Shown here one piece after another: positions 12,262 to 19,654 of a stretch of DNA of 19,654 nt; the first letter of the stretch is position 1, and every line of letters starts with the position of its first letter. The notes below the pieces were generated by a model. It made no database searches, had not been told where the DNA came from, and worked only from the letters and a program-made list of their open reading frames with translations. A program made the position numbers and the translations under genes. This DNA comes from Polaribacter sp. (GTDB lineage: Bacteria; Bacteroidota; Bacteroidia; Flavobacteriales; Flavobacteriaceae). Location: NCBI GenBank assembly GCA_030731695.1, contig JANQTK010000138.1:1-19654 (forward strand), read 5' to 3'.

Positions 12262-14070
12262 TTAATTAATGATTTCGCCACGTAATTTTCTGAATTTGTT
12301 TCTGGCATCAACCAAATAAATACTAGATGGCTGCTCAAAGATAATTTTTTGATAATATTCTTTTGCTTTTTCGGCATTTTTAAGATTGAAATTATAGGTT
12401 TCTGCCATCATATAATACACATCATCTGTTAAAAAACCCTGATTGTCTGCAGTTACTATTTTCTCTAATTGTTCAATGGCAGCAAGATATTTTTCTTGTT
12501 TGATGAGTATTTTTGCTTCTAAAAACAATGCATCATCATACAATACTTCGCCTGGAATCAATCCATTTGCTAGGATGGTTTTATCAGTAAATAAAGAATT
12601 TATTATTTGAAAAGCTTCTTCATTTTTGTTCTGATAAAATGCCAATTCAGCTTTTGCAAATTCTTTTAATCCTGATGGAATGGAATCAACAGGTTCATTG
12701 TCAATTATTTTTAAATACAAATCTACAGCATCGTTTGCAATGAGTTGAGTTGTGGCACCTTTTAATACTTTTAGTTGCGCTTTTGCCCAATCAAAATCGC
12801 CTTTAAAATAACTGGTTTGTGCCACTTTAAATTGTGCTTCTTGTCCCAATTCATGATTTTTTAACTGCGTTTGAATTTGAGAAAAGTAAATCAATCCTTT
12901 GTTAAATTGTCCTATAAATACAAACACATCACCCAATTTTAATTTGATGCGCGCTTCTTCAAATTTTGATGCAGAAAAAGTCAGTGCTTTTTCTAAAATT
13001 TCAATGGCTTTTTCTGGATCATTTTTCTGAAACGTTAAAAAATCGCCATATGCAACTTGCAGATTTATGGTTGCAGGATTGATGCCAAACTCTTTGAATA
13101 ATTTTTCAAAAATAGCAGTTGTCTCAGGATTTTTTGTTGCAATAGCAATTTTGATGAGGTATAAATTTGCACTGATTTTATCTTCAGTCAAAGTTGTTTT
13201 TTCGATGATAAATTGAAAGCAATTTTGAGCAGTTTCATAGTTTTTGTCTTCGAAAGCAATTTCGCCCAATTCAAAAATCATTGAAACATCTGTCGGATTT
13301 CTATTGAACAACGCTTTTTCTTGTATAAAAGCCTTTTCATATTCTTTTTGTTGAATAAATAACCAACTTAACAGAATATTCCACTCGTCTTTAGGGTTGT
13401 TCAAAGATTTTTGTAAAACTGCTTTTCGGAATAAAACATTTGCCTCATTTTCAGCGTCCTCAGTAATGTATTTGCTTGCAGAGCGTTGTACCAGATTTAA
13501 ATAGCTTTCATTCGAATCAAGTAAATCAATGTAAGCTTCAAACATTTTTTTATAGTCTCCTTTTTCACCATAAATCTGTGCAATTTGAAACCCAAAATTA
13601 GCAGTTGGATTTGCTTTCATCGCTTTTTCATACGCTAAAATGGCATAATCAAGCAAATTATAATCACTAAATGCACGCGCTATTGTAATGGTATAAGGAT
13701 TTTTATTTTCGATAGATTGGATGGCTTTTTCATATTGAATTTTAGCTAAATCTTCTTGTTGTTTTTTACTGTAATTGTGGCCTAAAAAAACGTGCAAGTA
13801 GCTTTGTGATGGCTCTTTTTTGATGCGATTTATGAGCAAATTTTCAACAGTATCAAATAATTCTGTTTGTTGATAACAAGTAATTAACCTGTATAAGTAT
13901 GTGCTATTGAAAGGACTTTGATCATATAATTTTTTATAAATCTGAGTAGCTTTTTCATATTCTCCTTCTCTGTAATAGTTCTCTGCTAAGAAAAATTCAT
14001 TTTCAGAAATTTCTTGCGAAGAAATAAAACCGCTTATTAGAAAAAAAAGTATGGTGAAAAAGTGTTTCAT
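12262..14070 (-). CDS. Large exported tetratricopeptide-repeat protein
   Basis: A 602-residue protein with a signal peptide (1-19, MKHFFTILFFLISGFISSQ) and then almost entirely TPR-type helical pairs. Recognisable repeats include FFLAENYYREGEYEKATQIY near 22-41, YSKKQQEDLAKIQYEKAI near 100, LLDYAILAYEKAMKANPTA near 140, and near the end KYLAAIEQLEKIV and NLKNAEKAKEYYQKIIFEQP. It probably sits in the periplasm or on the inner face of the outer membrane as a protein-binding scaffold; partners cannot be read from sequence. There is no lipobox or catalytic domain. The start is ATG 14070: a TTG at 14088 would place six extra residues before the signal peptide. A perfect -7 box ends 7 bases before this ATG. 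DUF4286 follows on the same strand. Confidence 0.88.
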   Translation of the reverse strand: MKHFFTILFFLISGFISSQEISENEFFLAENYYREGEYEKATQIYKKLYDQSPFNSTYLYRLITCYQQTELFDTVENLLINRIKKEPSQSYLHVFLGHNYSKKQQEDLAKIQYEKAIQSIENKNPYTITIARAFSDYNLLDYAILAYEKAMKANPTANFGFQIAQIYGEKGDYKKMFEAYIDLLDSNESYLNLVQRSASKYITEDAENEANVLFRKAVLQKSLNNPKDEWNILLSWLFIQQKEYEKAFIQEKALFNRNPTDVSMIFELGEIAFEDKNYETAQNCFQFIIEKTTLTEDKISANLYLIKIAIATKNPETTAIFEKLFKEFGINPATINLQVAYGDFLTFQKNDPEKAIEILEKALTFSASKFEEARIKLKLGDVFVFIGQFNKGLIYFSQIQTQLKNHELGQEAQFKVAQTSYFKGDFDWAKAQLKVLKGATTQLIANDAVDLYLKIIDNEPVDSIPSGLKEFAKAELAFYQNKNEEAFQIINSLFTDKTILANGLIPGEVLYDDALFLEAKILIKQEKYLAAIEQLEKIVTADNQGFLTDDVYYMMAETYNFNLKNAEKAKEYYQKIIFEQPSSIYLVDARNKFRKLRGEIIN

Positions 14071-14076
14071 AATCTT

Positions 14077-14084
14077 CAAATATA
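14077..14084 (-). promoter_or_regulatory. Candidate -7 element of the TPR gene
   Basis: The minus strand reads TATATTTG, an exact consensus match. The normal start distance would place initiation at about 14070, on the ATG itself, so the mRNA would be nearly leaderless. No TTG is found at the right upstream spacing. Confidence 0.4.
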
Positions 14085-14145
14085 ACAAGAATGCTGTTAA
14101 AATTTTGTGAAACGATTTAAATTCTGAAATACTCGCTGTAACATT

Positions 14146-14162
14146 TTGGCACAGAAATTGTC
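14146..14162 (+). promoter_or_regulatory. Sigma-54-like promoter motif before the 47-residue gene
   Basis: TTGGCAC (14146-14152), five bases, then TTGTC (14158-14162) matches the -24/-12 promoter of RpoN (TGGCAC-N5-TTGCW) in spacing and in all but the C of the -12 GC. GG is at 14148-14149 and the -12 position reads GT. Initiation near 14173 would leave about 19 bases before ATG 14192. No TAnnTTTG box is seen in its place. Confidence 0.42.
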
Positions 14163-14191
14163 TTAATGGAAATAACTAACACATAAATATC

Positions 14192-14335
14192 ATGAATCAA
14201 CTATCAAACCAATATGAAATTGCAAAGCAAAACGCAAACAATTTCATGAAAGACGGACAAATAAGCGCGTATTTAAATGCTCTTTTAGAGATGAATAAAT
14301 ACAAAAGATTGATGACAGCTGTTATTTCTAATTAG
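14192..14335 (+). CDS. Small conserved-looking protein of 47 residues
   Basis: ATG 14192 to TAG 14335 encodes 47 residues: it begins MNQLSNQYEIAKQN, continues ANNFMKDGQISAYLNAL and ends LEMNKYKRLMTAVISN. It is a soluble, mostly helical, mildly basic peptide with no signal sequence or cysteines. Support for it being real: a clean frame in a 320-base gap between two minus-strand genes, coding-like composition (A+T-rich third positions, balanced amino acids), a promoter-like motif at a fitting distance, and a resemblance to short hypothetical proteins I recall from other Flavobacteriaceae. The function is unknown. It could be an adaptor or regulator. Confidence 0.68.
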   Translation: MNQLSNQYEIAKQNANNFMKDGQISAYLNALLEMNKYKRLMTAVISN

Positions 14336-14380
14336 TTTTTGTTGTTTAGTTTTTGAAGTATTAACTACTTACCAACAATT

Positions 14381-14394
14381 AAGAACTAAGAACT
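14381..14394. repeat. Tandem AAGAACT pair after serS
   Basis: Two adjacent copies of AAGAACT lie just past the serS stop, followed by ATCAACTAAATC. The rest of the gap from 14336 to 14399 has a short inverted pair TTGTTG/CAACAA (14339 and 14373) around AAGTATTAACTACTT, which is too weak to call a terminator. Confidence 0.4.
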
Positions 14395-14399
14395 ATCAA

Positions 14400-15671
14400 C
14401 TAAATCATATCAAACCCAGTATAAGGAATCAAAACTTCCGGAATTTGAATTCCTTCAACTGTTTGATAATTTTCTAAAATTCCTGCTAAAACGCGAGGCA
14501 ATGCCAAAGAGCTACCATTTAGCGTGTGCACCAATTCATTTTTTCCTTCGCTATTTTTAAAACGCAATTTCAATCTATTAGCTTGAAAAGTTTCAAAATT
14601 AGAAACCGAACTAATTTCTAACCATCTGTTTTGAGCGGTTGAAAACAATTCAAAATCGTAGGTTAACGCAGATGTAAACCCCATATCTCCTCCACACAAA
14701 CGTAAAATTCGGTAAGGCAATTTTAACTCATTTAAAATACCTTTTATGTGCTCCACCATTTCTTCCAGAACTTCATAAGATTTTGAAGGATTTTCAATGC
14801 GTACAATTTCTACTTTATCAAATTGATGCAATCTATTTAGTCCACGAACATGTGCACCATAACTTCCTGCTTCTCTTCGAAAACAAGGTGTGTAGCCAGT
14901 CATTGCAATTGGCAACTCCGTTTCTTGTAATAAATTTCCGCGATATAAATTGGTAATTGGCACTTCTGCAGTTGGAATTAAATACAAATTATCTTCAGTT
15001 GCATGATACATTTGTCCTTCTTTATCAGGCAATTGTCCAGTTCCAAAACCAGATGCTTCATTTACCAAATGTGGTACTTGCACTTCTTGATAACCAGCAG
15101 CTGTGTTTTTATCTAAAAAATAACTGATTAATGCACGTTGTAATTTGGCACCTTTTCCTTTGTATACAGGAAAACCAGCGCCTGTTATTTTTGCGCCTAA
15201 ATCAAAATCAATGATGTCGTATTTTTTTGCTAATTCCCAGTGAGGAAGTGCATTTTCGTGCAATTCAGGAATTAAACCTTCTGAAAAAATTTCTTCATTA
15301 TCTTCAGCAGATTTTCCAGCTTTTACAGACTGATGAGGAATGTTTGGAATTAAGTACAAAAGCGCTTCTAATTCATCAGCATAAGCAGTTAACTTTTCTG
15401 AAAGTTCTTTGGTTTGCTCTTTCAACAAAGTCGTTTTTTCTTTCAAAATGTTCGCTTTTTGAACTTCACCAGATTTAAAAAACTGTCCAATTTCTCTTGA
15501 AATTACATTTGCTTCAGCTAAGGTATTGTCTAAAAGCACTTGAGTTCCACGTCTGTTTTCATCAGCTGTAAGCACTTTTTCAATGATGTTTTCAGCATCT
15601 GCAAAATTTCGTTTTGCCAATCCTTCTAAAACCGTTTTTTTGTTTTCTCTGATAAAGTTTACTTGTAACAT
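14400..15671 (-). CDS. serS: Seryl-tRNA synthetase
   Basis: Cytosolic class II aminoacyl-tRNA synthetase that charges tRNA-Ser (and tRNA-Sec where present) with serine; 423 residues from ATG 15671, the standard length. The N-terminal arm is a long antiparallel coiled coil (about 25-105, with a run such as ILKEKTTLLKEQTKELSEKL at its centre) that grips the tRNA long variable arm. The catalytic core has TAEVPITNLY (234-243), motif 2 CFRREAGSYG then RGLNRLHQFDKVE (263-288), and motif 3 NGSSLALPRVLAGILENYQ (385-403) with its arginine at 393. An in-frame TTG at 15704 would add 11 residues upstream of the promoter's expected start and is not used. It has an excellent own promoter. No T-box leader is present. 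Confidence 0.98.
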   Translation of the reverse strand: MLQVNFIRENKKTVLEGLAKRNFADAENIIEKVLTADENRRGTQVLLDNTLAEANVISREIGQFFKSGEVQKANILKEKTTLLKEQTKELSEKLTAYADELEALLYLIPNIPHQSVKAGKSAEDNEEIFSEGLIPELHENALPHWELAKKYDIIDFDLGAKITGAGFPVYKGKGAKLQRALISYFLDKNTAAGYQEVQVPHLVNEASGFGTGQLPDKEGQMYHATEDNLYLIPTAEVPITNLYRGNLLQETELPIAMTGYTPCFRREAGSYGAHVRGLNRLHQFDKVEIVRIENPSKSYEVLEEMVEHIKGILNELKLPYRILRLCGGDMGFTSALTYDFELFSTAQNRWLEISSVSNFETFQANRLKLRFKNSEGKNELVHTLNGSSLALPRVLAGILENYQTVEGIQIPEVLIPYTGFDMI

Positions 15672-15690
15672 TTTTGGTTGATTTAAAGCG

Positions 15691-15721
15691 CAAATATAGC
15701 GCAAGCATCACATTTAAGCAA
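15691..15721 (-). promoter_or_regulatory. Promoter of serS
   Basis: On the minus strand, TTG (15721-15719), 20 bases, then TATATTTG (15698-15691) is a textbook Bacteroidota promoter. Initiation near 15684 gives a leader of about 13 bases before ATG 15671. The box lies in the 57-base gap after ribF, so serS need not depend on ribF transcription. Confidence 0.7.
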
Positions 15722-15728
15722 CGCTCGT

Positions 15729-16661
15729 TTATAGTTTGTTATTTAGATAGATTTTAGCGTTTTCTTCATCGATTTTCAATTGATTTACCAATAAAGAGAT
15801 AGAATCAAATTTTTGTTCATCACGCAAAAAATACAACAATTCAATAGTTAGATTTTTTCCGTATAAATCATCATTAAAATCAAAAAAATGCACTTCAATG
15901 GTTTGGTAATTTCCATCAACAGTAGGTCTATTTCCTATGTTCATCATTCCAAAAACAACATTTTTTTCAATGATTGATTGTACTACATAAACACCCGTTT
16001 TTGGAATTAATTTATACGGTTCTTCAATAGCTATATTTGCTGTTGGATAGCCAATTTTTCCGCCCAATTTTTTTCCATTCACCACAGTTCCATTAAGCAT
16101 AAAAGGATATCCTAAATAATGGTTGGCAGTTTGTAAATTTCCTGATTCTAAAGCGCGTCTTATTTTTGTGGAGCTTACAGAAACTTCGTCAATATCTTGC
16201 GCAGGAATTTCTTCAACATCAAAATTATATACATGACTGTATTCCGAAAGTTGTGTGATGTTTCCTTCTCTATTTTTTCCAAAATGATGATCATAGCCAA
16301 TAATCAATTTAGATATGTTTAGTTGATTTACTAAAATATCTTTGACAAAATCCAAGGCTGTCATTCTTGAAAATTCTACCGAAAAAGGATGAATAATCAA
16401 ATAATCCAATCCTGTTTTTTCAAGTAATTTTGCGCGTTCATCAATCGTATTTATGAGTTTTACAGATGCATCTTTTTGTAAAACCATTCTAGGATGAGGG
16501 AAAAATGTAAGTACAAGAGATTTTTTTTGTGCCTTTTTTGCTTCAAAAACAAGCTTTTCAATTATTTTTTGATGCCCAAAATGCACGCCATCAAAAGTAC
16601 CTATTGTTATGTAGGTTTCTGCGTCAGAAATAAAACTTGAGGTGTTATATATTGTTTTCAA
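15729..16661 (-). CDS. ribF: Bifunctional riboflavin kinase / FAD synthetase (RibF)
   Basis: Converts riboflavin to FMN and FMN to FAD in the cytosol. It has 310 residues from the chosen start, normal for the family. The N-terminal adenylyltransferase domain has GTFDGVHFGHQ (21-31), the equivalent of the HxGH nucleotide site, HPRMVL, GYDHHFGKNREG (122-133) and SSTKIRRAL (163-171). The C-terminal kinase domain has KLGGKIGYPTANI (198-210, the PTAN nucleotide/Mg2+ site), NIGNRPT (241-247) and EVHFFDF (256-262) with the likely catalytic E256. The start is taken as TTG 16661 (encoding MKTIYNTSS), because it fits family length and sits about 20 bases after a perfect -7 box. A TTG at 16745 would add 28 residues, part of them encoded by that promoter. 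No FMN riboswitch is seen. Confidence 0.96.
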   Translation of the reverse strand: MKTIYNTSSFISDAETYITIGTFDGVHFGHQKIIEKLVFEAKKAQKKSLVLTFFPHPRMVLQKDASVKLINTIDERAKLLEKTGLDYLIIHPFSVEFSRMTALDFVKDILVNQLNISKLIIGYDHHFGKNREGNITQLSEYSHVYNFDVEEIPAQDIDEVSVSSTKIRRALESGNLQTANHYLGYPFMLNGTVVNGKKLGGKIGYPTANIAIEEPYKLIPKTGVYVVQSIIEKNVVFGMMNIGNRPTVDGNYQTIEVHFFDFNDDLYGKNLTIELLYFLRDEQKFDSISLLVNQLKIDEENAKIYLNNKL

Positions 16662-16680
16662 AAAAGCAAATTTCAAAACG

Positions 16681-16688
16681 CAAATGTA
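16681..16688 (-). promoter_or_regulatory. Candidate promoter -7 element of ribF
   Basis: The minus strand reads TACATTTG followed by CG, an exact TAnnTTTG match. Initiation near 16674 leaves about 13 bases before TTG 16661. No TTG is present at the usual -33 spacing. Confidence 0.45.
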
Positions 16689-16814
16689 CAATTTCTGAGC
16701 TTTAAATTCAGTTAAAAACACTTTTTTAATATGGCTATTTGCCAATTAAATAGTGTTGTTTTTGACAATATCATAAAATTTTTGTGTAACTATTCAGAAA
16801 TTCAAATTTTTTTG

Positions 16815-16821
16815 TACTTTG
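16815..16821 (+). promoter_or_regulatory. Possible -7 element of the TonB-dependent receptor gene
   Basis: TACTTTG followed by CA resembles TAnnTTTG with one spacer base missing, preceded by a T-run. The nearest upstream TTG (16782-16784) is too far away. It lies 27 bases before ATG 16849. Confidence 0.35.
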
Positions 16822-16848
16822 CATGCTACTTAACTAATAATTCAAATT

Positions 16849-19497
16849 ATGATAAAAAAGATTTTATTCATTGCTTTTATAGCTTTTGGTAGTTTGTCTA
16901 TGGTGGCTCAAACTACGATTTCAGGGACTGTAAAGGATGCTAAAACAGGTGAGCTACTTCCTGGTGCAAACATAAAGGTTTCAAGAAAATCTGTTGGCAC
17001 AAGTACTGATTTCGATGGAAAATTCGAATTGAAAGTAACTGATAATCCGCCATTTACAATTGAAATTTCCGTGATTGGATACAAAACACAGGAAGTTCAA
17101 ATAACAAAAAACAATCAAAAAGTAGATGTTAGTTTGACAGAAAACGAAACATCACTAGATGAGATTGTTGTATCTGCATCACGAACTCCAGAACGTATCA
17201 TGGAATCTCCAGTAACTGTTGAAAGAATGGACATTAGAGAGATAAAAAATACGTCTTCTCCGACTTTTTACGACGGTTTAGAGAACTTAAAAGGGGTTGA
17301 TGTGAACACAAACAGCTTAACTTTTAAGTCAGTAAACACTCGTGGGTTCGCCACTTTTGCAAACACACGTTTTATGCAGTTAGTTGATGGAATGGACAAC
17401 TCTTCACCAGCATTAAACTTTGCTTTGGGTAATTTATTAGGGATGTCTGAATTAGACGTAGAAACTGTAGAATTACTTCCTGGAGCTTCATCAGCTTTGT
17501 ATGGTGCAAATGCGTTCAATGGAATTATGTTTATGACTAGCAAGAGCCCTTTTAAAGACCAAGGAATTAGTGTTTCTTTAAAAGGAGGAATTACAAGTCA
17601 ACAAGCAGGAGGAAATAACGAGTTTACAGATTTTAATATTAGAATGGCCTATGCTTTTTCTGATAAATTTGCAGCAAAAGCTACTCTCTCTGTTATGAAT
17701 GGTACTGATTGGTTTGCTACAGACTATAGAAACACTACTTCAGGTATTAGAGGAGCTGTACTAGCCCCAGGAGATAGAAGCTTAAATGACTATAATGGTG
17801 TTAATGTTTATGGAGATGTTGTGGCTACTGATTTAGGAGGTGCAGTAGGAAGAGTAAGTAGAACAGGATATAACGAAATGGATTTAATGGATTATGGAGT
17901 CAGCAGTGTAAAATTTGCAGGATCTTTAAATTATCGTCCTTATGGGGATGATCGCTTAGAAATTATTTTCAATTCAAAAGCAGGTACAGGTGACACACAA
18001 TATTTAGGAGGCCAAAAGTATAGTATTCAAAACTTTTTATTACAACAACATAAATTAGAAGTTAAGGGTAAAAACTTTTTTGTAAGAGGATATGTTACAG
18101 ATGAAGATGCAGGAGATTCTTACAATACTTTATTTGCTGCGATAAACATTAATAGAGCATGGAAATCAGATACAGATTGGTTTACGCAATATGCAGGAGC
18201 TTATTTTATGTCAGGTTCTCATGCTACTGCAAGAGCGGTTGCAGATACAGGTCGTTTAATTCCGGGAACTCCAGGTTTTCAAGCAGCTTTTGATAAAGTA
18301 ACTTCAGATGCTAATTTACTAACAGGAGCAAAATTTAGAGATCAAACTAAATTATACCATTCTGACGTAAATTATAACTTTAGAGATATTATTGATTTTG
18401 CTGAAATTCAAGTAGGAGGTTCTTACAGAATGTACTCTTTAAATTCGTTTGGAAATATATTTACAGATGCTGATGGTCCTATTAATTATGATGAATATGG
18501 TATTTATACTCAGGCACAAAAAAGCTTTTTAGAAGAAGATCGTTTAAAATTAACAGCATCTGTTCGTTATGACAAAGCTCAAAATTTTAATGGTAATTTT
18601 TCACCAAGAGTTTCTTTAGCGTATGCTGCTGGAGAAGGAAAAAACCAAAACTTTAGAGCATCTTTCCAAACAGGTTTTAGAAACCCAACTACTCAAGATC
18701 AATATATTGGTTTAGATGTTGGTAGTGCAATACTTGTTGGTTCTGCTCCAGACAATTTAGACAAAAGAATACAATATTTAGATGCTAATGGAGGCACTCA
18801 ATCTATACTCATTAGAGATGCTTATGAAAACTCTTTTACTACTGAAAGTGGTGGTACAGTGAAAGCAGATATAAATTTGGTTCAACCAGAAAAAGTAACC
18901 GCTTTTGAAGTAGGTTATAGAGGTTTGGTAAATGCTGGAAAATCTAGGTTTACACTAGATTTAAGTGTTTATTATAACCAATACGAAGGCTTTATAGCAA
19001 ATAAAAATGTGTTAGTTCGTGGCACAGACAACGCTTTTAAAGTAGCTCAGGTATATACCAATACAGGTGCAGATATTAATTCTTATGGAGCTACAATTGG
19101 ATTAAACACTAAGATTTTAAACGGATTTGATTTAGGTTTAAATTATACCTATGCAAAATTTGATTTCGACCAAGCATCAGACCCAAGTTTTGAAGCAGGC
19201 TTTAACACTCCTGAGCATAAAGTAAAAGTGCAATTTGGAAAAACAGACTTATTTAAAAACTTTGGATTTAACTTTAATGCAAGATGGCAAGATGAGTATT
19301 TATGGGAATCAACTTTTGTAGATGCTATGATAGGTGCCAGATTGGTTTTAGATGCTCAAATTAACTATGCTGTGCCTAGTATAAAATCTATATTTAAAAT
19401 AGGAGGTGCTAACTTAACAGGTCAAGAATATTTAAGTGCTCCAGGTATTGGTGCAATCGGTTCTCAGTATTACATCTCTTGGACAATTAATAACTAA
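16849..19497 (+). CDS. TonB-dependent outer-membrane receptor with carboxypeptidase-like N-terminal domain
   Basis: An 882-residue outer-membrane transporter driven by TonB-ExbBD. A signal peptide (1-21, ending MVAQ) is followed by a carboxypeptidase-D regulatory-like domain (about 22-98: ISGTVKDAKTGELLPGANI, DFDGKFELKV, then VIGYKTQEV). A TonB-box-like TSLDEIVVSASRT follows (101-113). The plug (about 117-238) contains NTRGFATFANTRFMQLVDGM, VETVELLPGASSALYGANAF and GIMFMTSKSP. The rest is a barrel with strands such as LEIIFNSKAG and FRASFQTGFRNPTTQDQYIG, ending YISWTINN. The plug wording is not that of SusC (no SusC signature around its LPGASSALYG), and no SusD gene follows; a lipoprotein gene does, 15 bases on. 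The ligand is unknown. Length is typical and the gene is complete. Confidence 0.95.
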   Translation: MIKKILFIAFIAFGSLSMVAQTTISGTVKDAKTGELLPGANIKVSRKSVGTSTDFDGKFELKVTDNPPFTIEISVIGYKTQEVQITKNNQKVDVSLTENETSLDEIVVSASRTPERIMESPVTVERMDIREIKNTSSPTFYDGLENLKGVDVNTNSLTFKSVNTRGFATFANTRFMQLVDGMDNSSPALNFALGNLLGMSELDVETVELLPGASSALYGANAFNGIMFMTSKSPFKDQGISVSLKGGITSQQAGGNNEFTDFNIRMAYAFSDKFAAKATLSVMNGTDWFATDYRNTTSGIRGAVLAPGDRSLNDYNGVNVYGDVVATDLGGAVGRVSRTGYNEMDLMDYGVSSVKFAGSLNYRPYGDDRLEIIFNSKAGTGDTQYLGGQKYSIQNFLLQQHKLEVKGKNFFVRGYVTDEDAGDSYNTLFAAININRAWKSDTDWFTQYAGAYFMSGSHATARAVADTGRLIPGTPGFQAAFDKVTSDANLLTGAKFRDQTKLYHSDVNYNFRDIIDFAEIQVGGSYRMYSLNSFGNIFTDADGPINYDEYGIYTQAQKSFLEEDRLKLTASVRYDKAQNFNGNFSPRVSLAYAAGEGKNQNFRASFQTGFRNPTTQDQYIGLDVGSAILVGSAPDNLDKRIQYLDANGGTQSILIRDAYENSFTTESGGTVKADINLVQPEKVTAFEVGYRGLVNAGKSRFTLDLSVYYNQYEGFIANKNVLVRGTDNAFKVAQVYTNTGADINSYGATIGLNTKILNGFDLGLNYTYAKFDFDQASDPSFEAGFNTPEHKVKVQFGKTDLFKNFGFNFNARWQDEYLWESTFVDAMIGARLVLDAQINYAVPSIKSIFKIGGANLTGQEYLSAPGIGAIGSQYYISWTINN

Positions 19498-19512
19498 AAA
19501 ATAGAATATTTT

Positions 19513-19654
19513 ATGAAAAATTATAAATATATAGGCTTACTTGTTTTATCTATCGGTTTTGCATCTTGTGAAAACAACGATTTTGACCCAATTATTGCTG
19601 AAACAGGGCCTACAGTTCAATTAAATACAAACGGATTAAACTTCTCAAGTTATG
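19513..19654 (+). CDS. Lipoprotein, N-terminal part only (possible SGNH/GDSL hydrolase)
   Basis: The gene starts at ATG 19513 and runs off the window after 47 codons. The first 18 residues (MKNYKYIGLLVLSIGFAS) are a lipoprotein signal, with C19 as the lipidated cysteine. The following ENNDFD is acidic, as in the lipoprotein export signals that send Bacteroidota lipoproteins to the cell surface. The visible end reads ...VQLNTNGLNFSSY. In Flavobacteriaceae I recall receptor-linked lipoproteins where a similar DFSxY is followed at once by the GNSLTAG catalytic block of SGNH/GDSL esterases; that block lies beyond the window, so the hydrolase call is inference. It is 15 bases after the receptor stop and surely co-transcribed with it. 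Confidence 0.8.
   Translation, partial: MKNYKYIGLLVLSIGFASCENNDFDPIIAETGPTVQLNTNGLNFSSY

Noticed and set aside
14071..14088. Longer start of the TPR protein at TTG 14088
   Set aside because: It adds six residues before a signal peptide that already begins properly at ATG 14070, and it would overlap the -7 promoter box.
14339..14378. TTGTTG/CAACAA inverted pair between the 47-residue gene and serS
   Set aside because: Six A+T-rich pairs over a 28-base loop with no T-run; too weak to call a terminator.
15672..15704. Longer start of serS at TTG 15704
   Set aside because: It would lie upstream of and within the promoter; SerRS proteins normally begin MLQxxxIR, which is ATG 15671.
16746..16848. 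FMN riboswitch before ribF
   Set aside because: None of the conserved RFN-element sequences is present, and the predicted leader is only about 13 bases.
16849..19497. SusC-type glycan receptor of a polysaccharide utilisation locus
   Set aside because: The protein is shorter than usual SusC, the plug wording differs, the next gene does not read as SusD, and no glycoside hydrolase is in view.

Overview
The window reads as an ordinary stretch of chromosome from a marine-type Flavobacteriaceae bacterium (phylum Bacteroidota, in the broad Polaribacter/Tenacibaculum neighbourhood). Reasons are the strongly A+T-rich DNA; promoters of the Bacteroidota housekeeping type (TTG, about 20 bases, then TAnnTTTG); starts with little Shine-Dalgarno signal; DUF4286; a TonB-dependent receptor with a carboxypeptidase-like N-terminal domain; and protein wording typical of that family. 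I see no insertion sequence, prophage, CRISPR array, tRNA or rRNA. The genus is inference.

Layout. 1-1833 (minus): a D-2-hydroxyacid (phosphoglycerate-type) dehydrogenase and panB (pantothenate/CoA synthesis). 1970-3978 (plus): a secreted NTF2-like protein, then a tight cluster of an ECF-type sigma factor, a 90-residue protein with a zinc anti-sigma-like HxxxCxxC motif, and a class I O-methyltransferase. 3982-4263 (minus): a TatA-type translocase subunit. 4523-5336 (plus): an unknown exported protein, a hairpin terminator, and a two-helix PLDc_N-type membrane protein. 5338-7947 (minus): mutS. 8051-8581 (plus): a SpoU/TrmH-family RNA methyltransferase, followed by a structured intergenic element that I believe is a Flavo-1-type RNA motif.

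8729-10871 (minus): rsmA and mgtE, overlapping. 10962-11798 (plus): an unknown, probably outer-membrane protein. 11839-14070 (minus): a large periplasmic TPR protein and DUF4286. 14192-14335 (plus): a 47-codon gene preceded by a sigma-54-like motif. 14400-16661 (minus): ribF and serS, each with its own candidate promoter. 16849-19654 (plus): a complete TonB-dependent receptor and, 15 bases later, the start of a lipoprotein cut by the window edge.

Most genes are housekeeping: mismatch repair, rRNA and RNA methylation, seryl-tRNA charging, FMN/FAD synthesis, CoA synthesis, Mg2+ uptake and Tat export. The less explained parts are the sigma/small-zinc-protein/methyltransferase cluster, the 47-residue gene with its unusual promoter-like motif, the structured element after the RNA methyltransferase gene, and the receptor-lipoprotein pair at the right edge. 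Three genes (mutS, rsmA, ribF) appear to start with TTG or GTG. No dramatic new system is evident; I rank these loci as second-look items.
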